A DNA stretch of 9,149 nt from positions 1 through 9,149 of the forward strand of contig CAZLMW010000199.1 in NCBI GenBank assembly GCA_964560875.1, written 5' to 3'. This document shows positions 1 through 7,466 of this stretch, piece by piece (position 1 is the first letter of the stretch; each line of letters opens with the position of its first letter). Under the pieces are notes generated by a model that was not told the origin of the DNA, did no database searches, and saw only the letters and a list, made by a program, of their open reading frames with translations. Position numbers and translations under genes: made by a program. This DNA is from CAZLMW01 sp964560875. GTDB lineage: Bacteria; Myxococcota_A; UBA9042.

Positions 1-55
1 CCAGCCATCCCACCTGCCCCCAGCCATCCCACCTGCCCCCAGCCATCCCACCTGC
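1..55. repeat. 19-bp tandem repeat, 2.9 copies, truncated by window edge
   Basis: The unit CCAGCCATCCCACCTGCCC occurs at 1-19 and 20-38, and again from 39 to 55 where the last two bases diverge. The copies are identical over the shared part, so the array is recent or actively homogenised, and it probably continues to the left. The period is not a multiple of three, so it would not encode a periodic peptide. This argues that it is intergenic, although the dioxygenase frame happens to stay open through it. It ends 10 bp before the dioxygenase start codon and therefore lies where the promoter or leader of that gene should be. Confidence 0.95.
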
Positions 56-65
56 ACGGTGCCCC

Positions 66-1016
66 ATGAACGACCACACCGACCAACTGTCGGAGCTCAC
101 CCAGCCAGCCGACGCGCTGCTCGCCAACGTCGAGCGCCCCGAGGCGATCGAGCGCGGCCGCCTCACCTACAACGACTATCTGAAGGTCCCGGAGCTGCTG
201 AAGCTGCAGGTGTCGCAGAGCGAGCCGCCCCACCACGATGAGATGCTGTTCATCATCATCCACCAGGTCTACGAGCTGTGGTTCAAGCTGATCTTGCACG
301 AGCTTGAGCAGGCGATGCGCAACATGAACGCCGATGAGCCGTTGCAGGCCCAGCATTTCCTGGCCCGCGTCGTCGAGATCATGCGCGTACACGTCCAGCA
401 GATTCACATCGTCGAGACGATGCGGCCGATCGATTTTTTGCAGTTCCGCCACCGCCTGATGCCCGCGTCTGGCTTCCAGTCGGTGCAGTTTCGGGAGGTC
501 GAATTCCTCGCTGGCGTCAAGGACAGCCGCTACTGCCGCTTCTTCGACGAGCGCGAGGAGATGCGCACCAGCCTCGAAGAACGACTCGTGCGCGAGGATT
601 TGCGGACCTCCTACTGCCGGCTCCTGCAGCGGCGCGGCTACGACGTTCCCGACGCCGGGCTGGTTCCCGAGACACGAGACGATCCGGAAACGCGCGCCAA
701 GACGGTCGATGCCATCACGCCGATCTACCAGGACCCGTCGCGCGACCTGCCGCTGTACCTGCTGATGGAAGCGCTGATCAGCTTCGATGAGTACCTGTCG
801 CTGTGGCGCGATCACCACGTCCGCGTCGTGGCTCGTGTCATCGGATGGCGGCCCGGAACAGGCGGCAGCTCCGGCGTCGACTACCTGCGCTCCACAACCA
901 CCAAGCGCTGTTTCCCCGAGCTGTGGGAGGTGCGCACGAGCTTGCAACGCGACGGCGAGTCCAACGCAGATGCCCCCGCGGTTTGCCCCGCCGGCTACGG
1001 GTCGACCGACGCGTAG
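66..1016 (+). CDS. kynA: tryptophan 2,3-dioxygenase (heme enzyme)
   Basis: Predicted cytosolic heme dioxygenase that converts L-tryptophan and O2 to N-formylkynurenine, the first step of the kynurenine pathway. The 316-residue length is a little above the roughly 280-300 residues usual for bacterial members. Family motifs are plain: LTYNDYL (33-39), HHDEMLFIIIHQVYELW (56-72), FRHRLMPASGFQS (127-139) and GTGGSSG (264-270). Compared from memory with the Xanthomonas enzyme, residues line up with a constant offset of 11: Phe62 and His66 in the distal pocket, Arg128 for substrate carboxylate binding, His251 as proximal heme ligand and Thr265. Phe124 sits where Xanthomonas has Tyr113 and the human enzyme has Phe. 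The ATG at 66 gives a normal N-terminus but has no clear Shine-Dalgarno. The frame is open upstream without another usual start codon in the window. A co-directional acylase gene follows after 107 bp. Confidence 0.96.
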   Translation: MNDHTDQLSELTQPADALLANVERPEAIERGRLTYNDYLKVPELLKLQVSQSEPPHHDEMLFIIIHQVYELWFKLILHELEQAMRNMNADEPLQAQHFLARVVEIMRVHVQQIHIVETMRPIDFLQFRHRLMPASGFQSVQFREVEFLAGVKDSRYCRFFDEREEMRTSLEERLVREDLRTSYCRLLQRRGYDVPDAGLVPETRDDPETRAKTVDAITPIYQDPSRDLPLYLLMEALISFDEYLSLWRDHHVRVVARVIGWRPGTGGSSGVDYLRSTTTKRCFPELWEVRTSLQRDGESNADAPAVCPAGYGSTDA

Positions 1017-1084
1017 ACGTGCGATCAGCCATCACCGCTCGCGTCTCTGTTCTGTCGCGGTGGCGGCTTATGCGCCGCACGCGG

Positions 1085-1120
1085 GTATAGAAAGCGCCCG
1101 ATCAGGCGTGTATAGAAAGC
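1085..1120 (+). repeat. 11-bp direct repeat GTATAGAAAGC upstream of acylase gene
   Basis: Two exact copies of GTATAGAAAGC lie at 1085-1095 and 1110-1120, 25 bp start to start, the second ending 3 bp before the acylase ATG. They are AT-richer than their surroundings. They could be a duplicated operator, or TATAGA-like promoter -10 elements. With 25 bp between copies they would be spaced about two and a half helical turns apart. No good Shine-Dalgarno separates the second copy from the start codon. The repeat is directly visible; any function is inference. Confidence 0.6.
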
Positions 1121-1123
1121 ACC

Positions 1124-3292
1124 ATGCCGCTGAAGAAAAGCGCCCGTTTGCAGGGCGACGCGCCCATCGATATCGCCCGCAATCGCTACGGCGTCCCGAT
1201 CGTCCAGGCGTCCACTGAATCCGATCTGTACCGCGGCATGGGCTATTGCCATGGCTCCGATCGCGCGCTGCAGCTCATCATGGTCAAGACGCTCGCGTCC
1301 GGCCGCGCCTGCGAGCTGCTCAGCGACACCGACGAGCTGATCGAGGTCGATCGCTTCTTTCACAAGATGAATTTCGGTCGCGGCGCCGAAGCGGAGCTCG
1401 CCAAGCTCTCTGACCACGACCGCGGGCTGATCGACGCGTATGTCGACGGTGTCAATCGCGCGCTCGACGAACGCTTCCCCTGGGAGCTCAAGCTGCTGGG
1501 CATGAAGTCGGCGGTCTACGAGGCCACCGATCCGGTCGTGCTTGGTCGCGTCGTCGCGTTTGTGAACCTCGCGCAGAGCCAGGGCGACATGGAGCGGCTC
1601 GTTGTCGAAATGGTCCAGGGCGGCGTGTCCCGCGGGCACCTCGATGAGCTCTTCCCGGGATTGCTGGCCGACCTCGATCCGTACCTGCTGAAAAAGGTCA
1701 ACCTCGGCGAACGCCTGATCCCCGGGGCCGTGCGCTGGAACACATCGATGCCGCGGGCGATGGCGTCCAACAACTGGGTCGTCGGGGGCACCAAGACCGC
1801 GTCCGGTCAACCGATGCTGGCCAACGATCCCCACCTCGAGGTCAATCGACTGCCCGCCGTCTGGTACGAGCTGGGCCTGCGAAACGGCGACCGCAGCTGG
1901 ATCGGCGCGACCATGCCCGGCCTGCCCGCCGCGATCATCGGACGGACCCCAAAGCTCGCATGGGGCGTGACGTACGCGTTCATGGACGCCCAGGATTCGT
2001 GGATCGAGGACTGCAAGGACGGTACCTATCGGCGGGTCGTCAACGGCGCAGAAAAGTGGCTCCCGTTCACGGTTCGCACATCGACCATCAAGCGGAGGAA
2101 CGGGGCCGACGAGACCGTCACCTGCTACGAAAACGACCACGGTTTGCTCGACGGCGATCCGAATGAAGCCGGCCTCTACCTGGCGTCGAAATGGGCCCCC
2201 AGCGAAGAGACGGGTGCGGCATCGATCGCGGCCTTCATGGGGCTGCTGCGGGCCGACTCGGTACAGGAAGCGATCGATCTCTGCCGCAAGATCGAGACCG
2301 CGTGGTCGTGGGTCCTGGCCGACACAGACGGCAACATCGGCTTCCAGATGAGCGGCAAGCTCCCCAAACGCAGCGATCGACGCGAAGGCTTCACACCTCT
2401 GCCCGGCTGGGATCCCAGCAACGATTGGCTCGGCACGGTCGACCCGGCGGACCTGCCAACCTCATACAACCCCGAGCCTGGCTTTTTCGTCACCGCCAAC
2501 AACGACCTCAATGAGCACGGCAACGTCCGCGCGATCACCCTGCCGATGGGCCCCTATCGCGCTGAACGCATCGCCGAACAGCTCGCACAACGCGACGACT
2601 GGACAGTTTCGGGATTCGAAAGGCTGCAGACCGACCTGCATTCCCGACATGCCGAGCTGTTCATGGACGTGCTGCGACCTCTGCTCCCCGCGACCAGCCA
2701 CGGCGAGCTGCTGCGCGCCTGGGACCTGCGCTACGACCGCAACAGCTTCGGCGCGACGCTCTTTGAACGCTTCTACCGGACGCTGTTGCTCGACGTGTTT
2801 GGCCGTGTCTGCGGGCCGGAAGTGGTCGACGCGATGCTCAACGACACGCCGGTCGTGGCCGACTTCTTTGCGCAGTTCGACCGCGTGCTGCTCGACGAGG
2901 ATTCCAGCTTCTACGGTGATGAAGGGCGCGAGGCGACGTGGCGACGCGTAGCCGAAGCATGCCTGCCAGCGGCGCCCGTGCCGTGGGGCGAAAAGCAGCA
3001 AATCACGATGTCGCACATCCTGCTGGGCGGGAAGCTGCCGGGCTTTCTCGGCTTTGACCAGGGACCGTTCGCGCTCGAAGGTTGCCGCGGCACGATTCAG
3101 CAGGGTCAGGTCTACAAGAACGGCGGTCGTGTAACGAGCTTTGCGGCGTCGTACCGGTTCGTCACCGATCTCGCTCAACAAGGCGCGCATACCTGCCTGG
3201 CCGGCGGACCGAGCGATCGGCGCATGTCCAAGTGGTACGCAAGCGACGTGGACCGCTGGTTAAACGGGCGCCTGAAGCAGCAAGAAGCGTGA
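1124..3292 (+). CDS. penicillin acylase family protein (Ntn hydrolase, S45 type)
   Basis: Amide hydrolase made as one precursor that self-cleaves into alpha and beta chains, with the new N-terminal Ser as nucleophile. Family members act on penicillins, N-acyl homoserine lactones and other N-acyl amines; the substrate here cannot be told. The alpha region opens with NRYGVPIVQA and GYCHGSDRALQ, the family's RD.yGVP and GyvhA.DR elements. The cleavage site is MPRAMA|SNNWVVGG, placing the nucleophile at Ser215. Asp288 and Asp291 in MDAQDSWIE fall at beta 74 and 77, close to the beta Asp73/Asp76 calcium ligands of the E. coli enzyme. TANND (457-461) holds the likely oxyanion Asn. The ending LAGGPSDRRMSKWYASDVDRW is typical. 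The 722 residues are slightly short for the family. There is no signal peptide: an in-frame stop at 1088-1090 and no earlier start codon fix the ATG at 1124. It is probably co-transcribed with the dioxygenase gene. Confidence 0.93.
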   Translation: MPLKKSARLQGDAPIDIARNRYGVPIVQASTESDLYRGMGYCHGSDRALQLIMVKTLASGRACELLSDTDELIEVDRFFHKMNFGRGAEAELAKLSDHDRGLIDAYVDGVNRALDERFPWELKLLGMKSAVYEATDPVVLGRVVAFVNLAQSQGDMERLVVEMVQGGVSRGHLDELFPGLLADLDPYLLKKVNLGERLIPGAVRWNTSMPRAMASNNWVVGGTKTASGQPMLANDPHLEVNRLPAVWYELGLRNGDRSWIGATMPGLPAAIIGRTPKLAWGVTYAFMDAQDSWIEDCKDGTYRRVVNGAEKWLPFTVRTSTIKRRNGADETVTCYENDHGLLDGDPNEAGLYLASKWAPSEETGAASIAAFMGLLRADSVQEAIDLCRKIETAWSWVLADTDGNIGFQMSGKLPKRSDRREGFTPLPGWDPSNDWLGTVDPADLPTSYNPEPGFFVTANNDLNEHGNVRAITLPMGPYRAERIAEQLAQRDDWTVSGFERLQTDLHSRHAELFMDVLRPLLPATSHGELLRAWDLRYDRNSFGATLFERFYRTLLLDVFGRVCGPEVVDAMLNDTPVVADFFAQFDRVLLDEDSSFYGDEGREATWRRVAEACLPAAPVPWGEKQQITMSHILLGGKLPGFLGFDQGPFALEGCRGTIQQGQVYKNGGRVTSFAASYRFVTDLAQQGAHTCLAGGPSDRRMSKWYASDVDRWLNGRLKQQEA

Positions 3293-3325
3293 TGGCCGGG
3301 ACGGTGGCCAGCGCCGGACCTTCCC

Positions 3326-4666
3326 CTACAATTCGTCCAGCCAACGCGAGTGCGCCCAGCCGCGGCGCCCTTTGCTCGGTCCGCTCAGAATTCGGATTCG
3401 AGCCCACTCGCGGTACAGCCGGTAGACCTTGACCCGCGTTCCGTCGGTCATCTTCACGCGCAACTTGGAAGAAGTCCGGGGGCGTCCGCGCAGCGCGAGC
3501 CACGGTGCGTCTTCATCGGCAGCGGTCTGGTGAACGACATGGGTCGCGCCGTCGCGGGCTCGCTTTGCCTTGTTCGACGCGCGGCCGATGCTCTCGACCC
3601 CGGCACGGGTAGCTTCGGCCTCGGCAGCCGCATCCGAATCGGCGGCGGGCTCAGGCTCGACAGGCTCGGGTTCGGCGACTTTGGGCGCCGGTTTGGGCAC
3701 GGGGGGATGTTCCAGCTCGACTTTGGGCGCGGCGACTTCCGCTTTGGCGCCCGCCTCTTCGACGCCGGTTTCGTCAACGACCGCCTCGTCAACGACCGCC
3801 TCGTCAACGACCGGAGCCTCTGGCTCTTCAGTGACCGCTGCTTTGGGCTCCCCGCCGACCGGTGGTTTTGGGGCTGCCTCGTGGCCATCGTCGGGGGCCT
3901 CCGTAGCACTCCCGCCGTTTCCTCCTGCGGCACCAACCACCGACTCGAACATCAGGTAGCCGCCCGCCGCCGCGATGGTCGCGAGCACAAGAGCACCGCT
4001 GAGGATGTACGTCCAACGAGACCCGGCAGGCGCAGGTGGCCGTGGGGCGACAGGCATCGGCGAGACGTCGGTGGTCTGCCATTGGCTGTTGGCGATCGGC
4101 GCAAGCGGCGTCATTTCCTGTGTCGGGGCCATGGCGCTGCGGTCTTTTTTGTGCGCGACGACCGCATCTTGAATCCCCTGGCCGAGGATGATCTTGGGCT
4201 TGTCCACGGGCGCCCGACGCAGAGGTAACTCGACGACCGGAAGCTCTGGCGCGGTGTTCTCGTCGTCCCGAAGCTCGGCGCCGTCGTCACCGAGCTGGAT
4301 GTCGATATTGGTCGGGCGCTCCGATCGAGGCGGCTTGGCCGCTTTGGCCACACCGGCGGGAACGGAAGGCGTCGGCTCACCAGGCTCAAGGTCAGCGAAC
4401 ATGGGAATCGGCTCGGGGGCTTCGTCCTCGTCGAGAATCAGGGGCTTGAGCGCATCCTCACCGATCAGGGGGACAGGGGTCTTGATCCCGACGCGGTTGC
4501 GGTGGACAGGGCCTTCGTGAACCGTGATGGGGCGAACACTGCGCCCCCGTCGACCGACCTCTTGCAGCAAGACGGGTGGATCGATCTTAACCGTGTCGCG
4601 ACCGCCACGGATTACGTCGACGGCCTCTTCGGTGTAGTCATCTGTTCGGCGGTCGCGTGCCGGCAT
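3326..4666 (-). CDS. single-pass membrane protein with Pro/Glu-rich linker and C-terminal SH3-like domain
   Basis: A 446-residue protein of unrecognised specific function. Residues 1-217 are polar and probably disordered, with many acidic and proline residues. One hydrophobic helix spans about 218-240 (WTYILSGALVLATIAAAGGYLMF in outline). Residues 250-350 form an Ala/Pro/Glu-rich stretch with the pentapeptide VVDEA repeated near 286-299 and a TonB-like EPEPVEPEP segment at 332-340. The C-terminal part, about 388-446, resembles a bacterial SH3 domain: a start like ALRGRPRTSSKL, a basic beta-rich core (TRVKVYRLYREWARIRI) and a closing GWAHSRWLDEL. Arginines precede the helix, which suggests N-in, C-out topology with the SH3-like domain in the periplasm, perhaps touching peptidoglycan. 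The gene is 97 bp downstream of aceE on the same strand. Its start has no strong Shine-Dalgarno, but an AT-rich TTAATATAC lies 5 bp upstream, so a short or absent leader is possible. The stop lies 33 bp from the convergent acylase stop. Confidence 0.82.
   Translation of the reverse strand: MPARDRRTDDYTEEAVDVIRGGRDTVKIDPPVLLQEVGRRGRSVRPITVHEGPVHRNRVGIKTPVPLIGEDALKPLILDEDEAPEPIPMFADLEPGEPTPSVPAGVAKAAKPPRSERPTNIDIQLGDDGAELRDDENTAPELPVVELPLRRAPVDKPKIILGQGIQDAVVAHKKDRSAMAPTQEMTPLAPIANSQWQTTDVSPMPVAPRPPAPAGSRWTYILSGALVLATIAAAGGYLMFESVVGAAGGNGGSATEAPDDGHEAAPKPPVGGEPKAAVTEEPEAPVVDEAVVDEAVVDETGVEEAGAKAEVAAPKVELEHPPVPKPAPKVAEPEPVEPEPAADSDAAAEAEATRAGVESIGRASNKAKRARDGATHVVHQTAADEDAPWLALRGRPRTSSKLRVKMTDGTRVKVYRLYREWARIRILSGPSKGRRGWAHSRWLDEL
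3767..3811 (-). repeat. 15-bp in-frame tandem repeat encoding VVDEA-type pentapeptides
   Basis: Three consecutive 15-bp units at 3767-3781, 3782-3796 and 3797-3811; the last two are identical (CGCCTCGTCAACGAC on the plus strand) and the first differs at three positions near its left end. Read on the coding strand they give the VVDEA, VVDEA, VVDET series in the linker of the SH3-like membrane protein. Whole-codon units allow length changes without a frameshift. Confidence 0.85.
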
Positions 4667-4763
4667 GTCCGTATATTAAGGCCTATCGAACCAACCACCG
4701 CGATCGACCGCAGTTCACGCCCGCCGTCATGGGGGATCCACGCCCCGTTCGACCGCGATGTTG

Positions 4764-7382
4764 TTAACTCTGGAGGCGCCAGAGCGTGGCTTCGACAACA
4801 GCCTGCGTATCGACCTCGAAATGCCGTCGCAGGGCCTCGCGGGTGTCGCTCATGCCGAAGCCGTCGGTGCCCAGAGACGTGAGCCGTCCGGCCAACCAAG
4901 GGGCGATTTGGTCGGGGTACTGCTGCGACCAGTCCGACGCGGCGATGACGGGTCCGGTCGAGGCGCCGAGCGTCTTTTCGATGAAGCTGACCTGCCGACC
5001 GTCGCCCACCAGCCGGTTGCTGCGGTTGTGGCGGTCTGCGGCCAAAGCATCGCGACGCAACTCGGTGTAGCTGGTGGCGCTCCATACGTGCGCGGCGACG
5101 CCGTGATCGACCACGAGCTGCCGCTGCGCTTCACGGACCTGCGCCATGATCGAGCCGCTGCCGAGGAGCTGAACGACCGGCGCGTCGGCCGACACGTCTG
5201 CACCTTCGACGGTGTCGGGTCCGGCCACGTGATACAGCCCGGCAAGCACGCCCTCTTCAACGCCGTCGGGCATCGCGGGCATCTTGTACGGCTCGTTTTG
5301 CAGCGTGACGTAATAGATGATGTCCTCGCCGGCCAGCATTCGCTCCAGCCCCTGCCGCGCGATGATGGCGATCTCGTAGGCGTAGGTCGGCTCGTAGGAA
5401 ACGACCGCGGGGTTGGTCGCGGCCATGATGTGACTGTGGCCGTCCTGGTGTTGCAGGCCCTCGCCGTTGAGCGTTGTGCGTCCCGCAGTGCACCCGAGCA
5501 GGAAGCCGCGCGCGTTCATGTCGGCGGCCTGCCAGATGAGGTCGGCGGTGCGCTGAAACCCGAACATCGAGTAGAAGAAATAGAACGGCACCGTCGTCAC
5601 GCCATGGGCCGAGTGGCTGGTCCCTGCGGCGATGAAGCTGGCCATCGAGCCCGCCTCGGTGATGCCTTCCTGGAGGATCTGGCCGTCTTTCGCCTCGCGA
5701 TACGCGAGCATGAATTCGGCGTCGACCGGCGTGTAGAGCTGCCCGAGCGACGAATAGATGCCAAATGGCTTGAAGAAGCTCTCCATGCCGAAGGTGCGGC
5801 CTTCGTCGCAGAGGATCGGCACGATGTGTTTGCCCAGCCCCTTGTCGCGCATCAACTGGCCGAGAACGCTGACGAACGCGCCCGTCGTCGAGACCTCGCT
5901 CTTGCCCGAACCGGCGAGGAAGCGCGTCCAGAGCTTGGCGGGCGGCGCGGGGACCTGGACCTGCGTCGTGGTGCGCGACGGCACCGAACCACCGAGCGCG
6001 TGGCGACGCTCGAGCATGTACTGCATCTCCGGGCTGTCGGCAGCCGGCTTGTAGAACGGCGGATCCGCTTCGAGCTCGGCGTCGGTGATCGGCAGGTGCA
6101 TCCGGTCACGGAACCGCTTGAGCTCCTTGACCCCGGCGAACTTCTTCTGCTGGTGCGTGTAGTTGCGCGCCTCGATGCCCTCGCCCAGCGAGTAGCCCTT
6201 GATCGTCTTGACGAGCACCACGGTCGGGCGCCCGTCGGTCCGCGTTGCCCGGTCGAAAGCCGCGTGGATCTTCACCGGGTCGTGGCCGCCGCGGTGCATT
6301 CCGCCGAGCTGGTGGTCGCTCATCGAGTCGGCGAGCGCCTTGAGCTGCGGGTATTTGCCGAAGAAGTGCTCGCGCACGTAGGACAGCGGCGACGTGACGT
6401 ACTTCTGGTATTCGCCGTCGCACACCTCGTCAAAGCGCTTGCGCAGGATGTCGCCGAGATCGCCCTTGAGCAGGTCGTCCCAGGTCGAGCCCCAGACCAC
6501 CTTGACGACGTTCCAGCCAGCGCCCGAGAAGATCGACTCCAGCTCCTGGATGATCTTGCCGTTGCCGCGAACCGGCCCATCGAGACGCTGCAGGTTGCAG
6601 TTGACGACGAAGACGAGGTTGTCGAGGTGTTCGCGGGCCGCGAGGGAGAGCGCGCCGAGGGCTTCAGGTTCATCGGTCTCGCCGTCGCCAAGAAACGCCC
6701 AAACGCGACCGGGCGCCTTGAGCATCCCGCGGTTTTGCAGGTAGCGGTTGTAGCGCGCCTGGTAGATCGCGGTGATCGGCCCAAGTCCCATCGAAACGGT
6801 CGACGTCTGCCAGAATTCGGGCATCAAGCGCGGGTGTGGATAGCTCGAAATGCCGCCGCTGCCCGGGGCCTCCCGACGAAACGCGCGCAGCTGCTCGGCG
6901 CTGAGCCGGCCTTCGAGGAACGCGCGGCCATAGATTCCGGGCGATGCGTGCCCTTGGAAGAAGATGAGATCGCCACCTTCGGGGTGATTGGCGCCGCGGA
7001 AGAAGTGGTTGAAGCCGACCTCGTAGATAAACGCCGCCGACGCATAGGACGACAGGTGCCCGCCCACGCCGGGATACATCTTGTTGGCGCGGTGGACCAT
7101 GACCGCGGCGTTCCAGCGGACCGCGCGCCGTATCGTCCGTTCGATCTCGAGGTCGCCGGGATAGGCCGGCTGATCGTCGGGCGGGATGGTGTTCACATAG
7201 GGCGACTGCACCAGGTAGGGCAGCTCGACACCATCGACCTGGAGGTGCTCGTGCACGCTGCGCAGGAGGTAGTGGGCACGGTCGCGCCCGGCGAAATGGA
7301 CGACCGACTCGATCGACTCGATCCATTCGCGGGTTTCCGCGGGATCACCGTCGGGGATCAGGCTCTTGCGAAAATCGTGCAC
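4764..7382 (-). CDS. aceE: pyruvate dehydrogenase E1 component, homodimeric type
   Basis: Thiamine-diphosphate enzyme that decarboxylates pyruvate and passes the acetyl group to the lipoyl domain of E2 in the cytosolic pyruvate dehydrogenase complex. The 872 residues, against 887 in E. coli, align along the whole length; the C-terminus stops about 20 residues earlier, just after HFEVDTQAVVEATLWRL. The ThDP/Mg motif is GDGETDEPE (232-240) with NCNLQRLDGP (261-270). Set against E. coli numbering with an offset of 3, these match: His109 (His106), His145 (His142), Asp233 (Asp230), Asn263 (Asn260), Glu404 (Glu401) and His410 (His407) in the flexible inner loops. QILQEGI (568-574) holds the ring-activating Glu572, and GLQHQDGHSH (642-651) the substrate-region histidines. 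The start is GTG at 7382, fixed by AGGAGGG four bases upstream. The lipoprotein gene ends 84 bp upstream on the same strand; aceF and lpd are not in the window. Confidence 0.98.
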   Translation of the reverse strand: MHDFRKSLIPDGDPAETREWIESIESVVHFAGRDRAHYLLRSVHEHLQVDGVELPYLVQSPYVNTIPPDDQPAYPGDLEIERTIRRAVRWNAAVMVHRANKMYPGVGGHLSSYASAAFIYEVGFNHFFRGANHPEGGDLIFFQGHASPGIYGRAFLEGRLSAEQLRAFRREAPGSGGISSYPHPRLMPEFWQTSTVSMGLGPITAIYQARYNRYLQNRGMLKAPGRVWAFLGDGETDEPEALGALSLAAREHLDNLVFVVNCNLQRLDGPVRGNGKIIQELESIFSGAGWNVVKVVWGSTWDDLLKGDLGDILRKRFDEVCDGEYQKYVTSPLSYVREHFFGKYPQLKALADSMSDHQLGGMHRGGHDPVKIHAAFDRATRTDGRPTVVLVKTIKGYSLGEGIEARNYTHQQKKFAGVKELKRFRDRMHLPITDAELEADPPFYKPAADSPEMQYMLERRHALGGSVPSRTTTQVQVPAPPAKLWTRFLAGSGKSEVSTTGAFVSVLGQLMRDKGLGKHIVPILCDEGRTFGMESFFKPFGIYSSLGQLYTPVDAEFMLAYREAKDGQILQEGITEAGSMASFIAAGTSHSAHGVTTVPFYFFYSMFGFQRTADLIWQAADMNARGFLLGCTAGRTTLNGEGLQHQDGHSHIMAATNPAVVSYEPTYAYEIAIIARQGLERMLAGEDIIYYVTLQNEPYKMPAMPDGVEEGVLAGLYHVAGPDTVEGADVSADAPVVQLLGSGSIMAQVREAQRQLVVDHGVAAHVWSATSYTELRRDALAADRHNRSNRLVGDGRQVSFIEKTLGASTGPVIAASDWSQQYPDQIAPWLAGRLTSLGTDGFGMSDTREALRRHFEVDTQAVVEATLWRLQS

Positions 7383-7386
7383 CGGG

Positions 7387-7393
7387 CCCTCCT
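7387..7393 (-). promoter_or_regulatory. strong ribosome binding site of aceE
   Basis: On the minus strand AGGAGGG sits 4 bases before the GTG at 7382-7380. It is the best Shine-Dalgarno in the window. It decides for the GTG over a nearby upstream ATG at 7398-7396, which is in another frame. Confidence 0.85.
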
Positions 7394-7466
7394 GTCATGA
7401 ACCAACTCCGGGACATGGAGTCGGCCGCCGAGGTTGCCCGTTTCAAAGATCGCTGTGAAGCGGCGA

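Noticed and set aside
1033..1078. Short inverted repeats (CACCGC/GCGGTG at 1033-1062 and GCGGC/GCCGC at 1063-1078) as a terminator between the dioxygenase and acylase genes
   Set aside because: Stems are only 5-6 bp, one has an 18-base loop, no T-tract follows, and short GC stems are expected by chance here.
1025..2140. A 371-codon minus-strand open frame across the start of the acylase gene
   Set aside because: It is antisense to the well-supported acylase reading frame with the same high-GC explanation, and it has no recognisable domain.
3293..3325. TGGCC/GGCCA inverted repeat between the convergent acylase and SH3-protein genes as a bidirectional terminator
   Set aside because: The position is right but the stem is 5 bp with an 8-base loop and no T-tract on either side.
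3350..4228. A 292-codon plus-strand frame opposite the SH3-like membrane protein gene
   Set aside because: The minus-strand reading has a membrane helix, in-frame pentapeptide repeats and an SH3-like end. The plus-strand reading is low-complexity shadow sequence.
4758..7400. An 880-codon open frame on the plus strand covering all of aceE
   Set aside because: It is codon-aligned antisense to an unmistakable aceE. Stops there would need TTA, CTA or TCA codons in aceE, which are rare at this GC content. Its translation shows no family motif and is over-rich in Arg, Val, Asp and Glu.
7440..7466. CGCT-GTGA-AGCG hairpin just after the lipoprotein stop as a terminator
   Set aside because: A 4-bp stem with a GNRA-type loop and no T-tract is too weak to call; readthrough into aceE remains possible.
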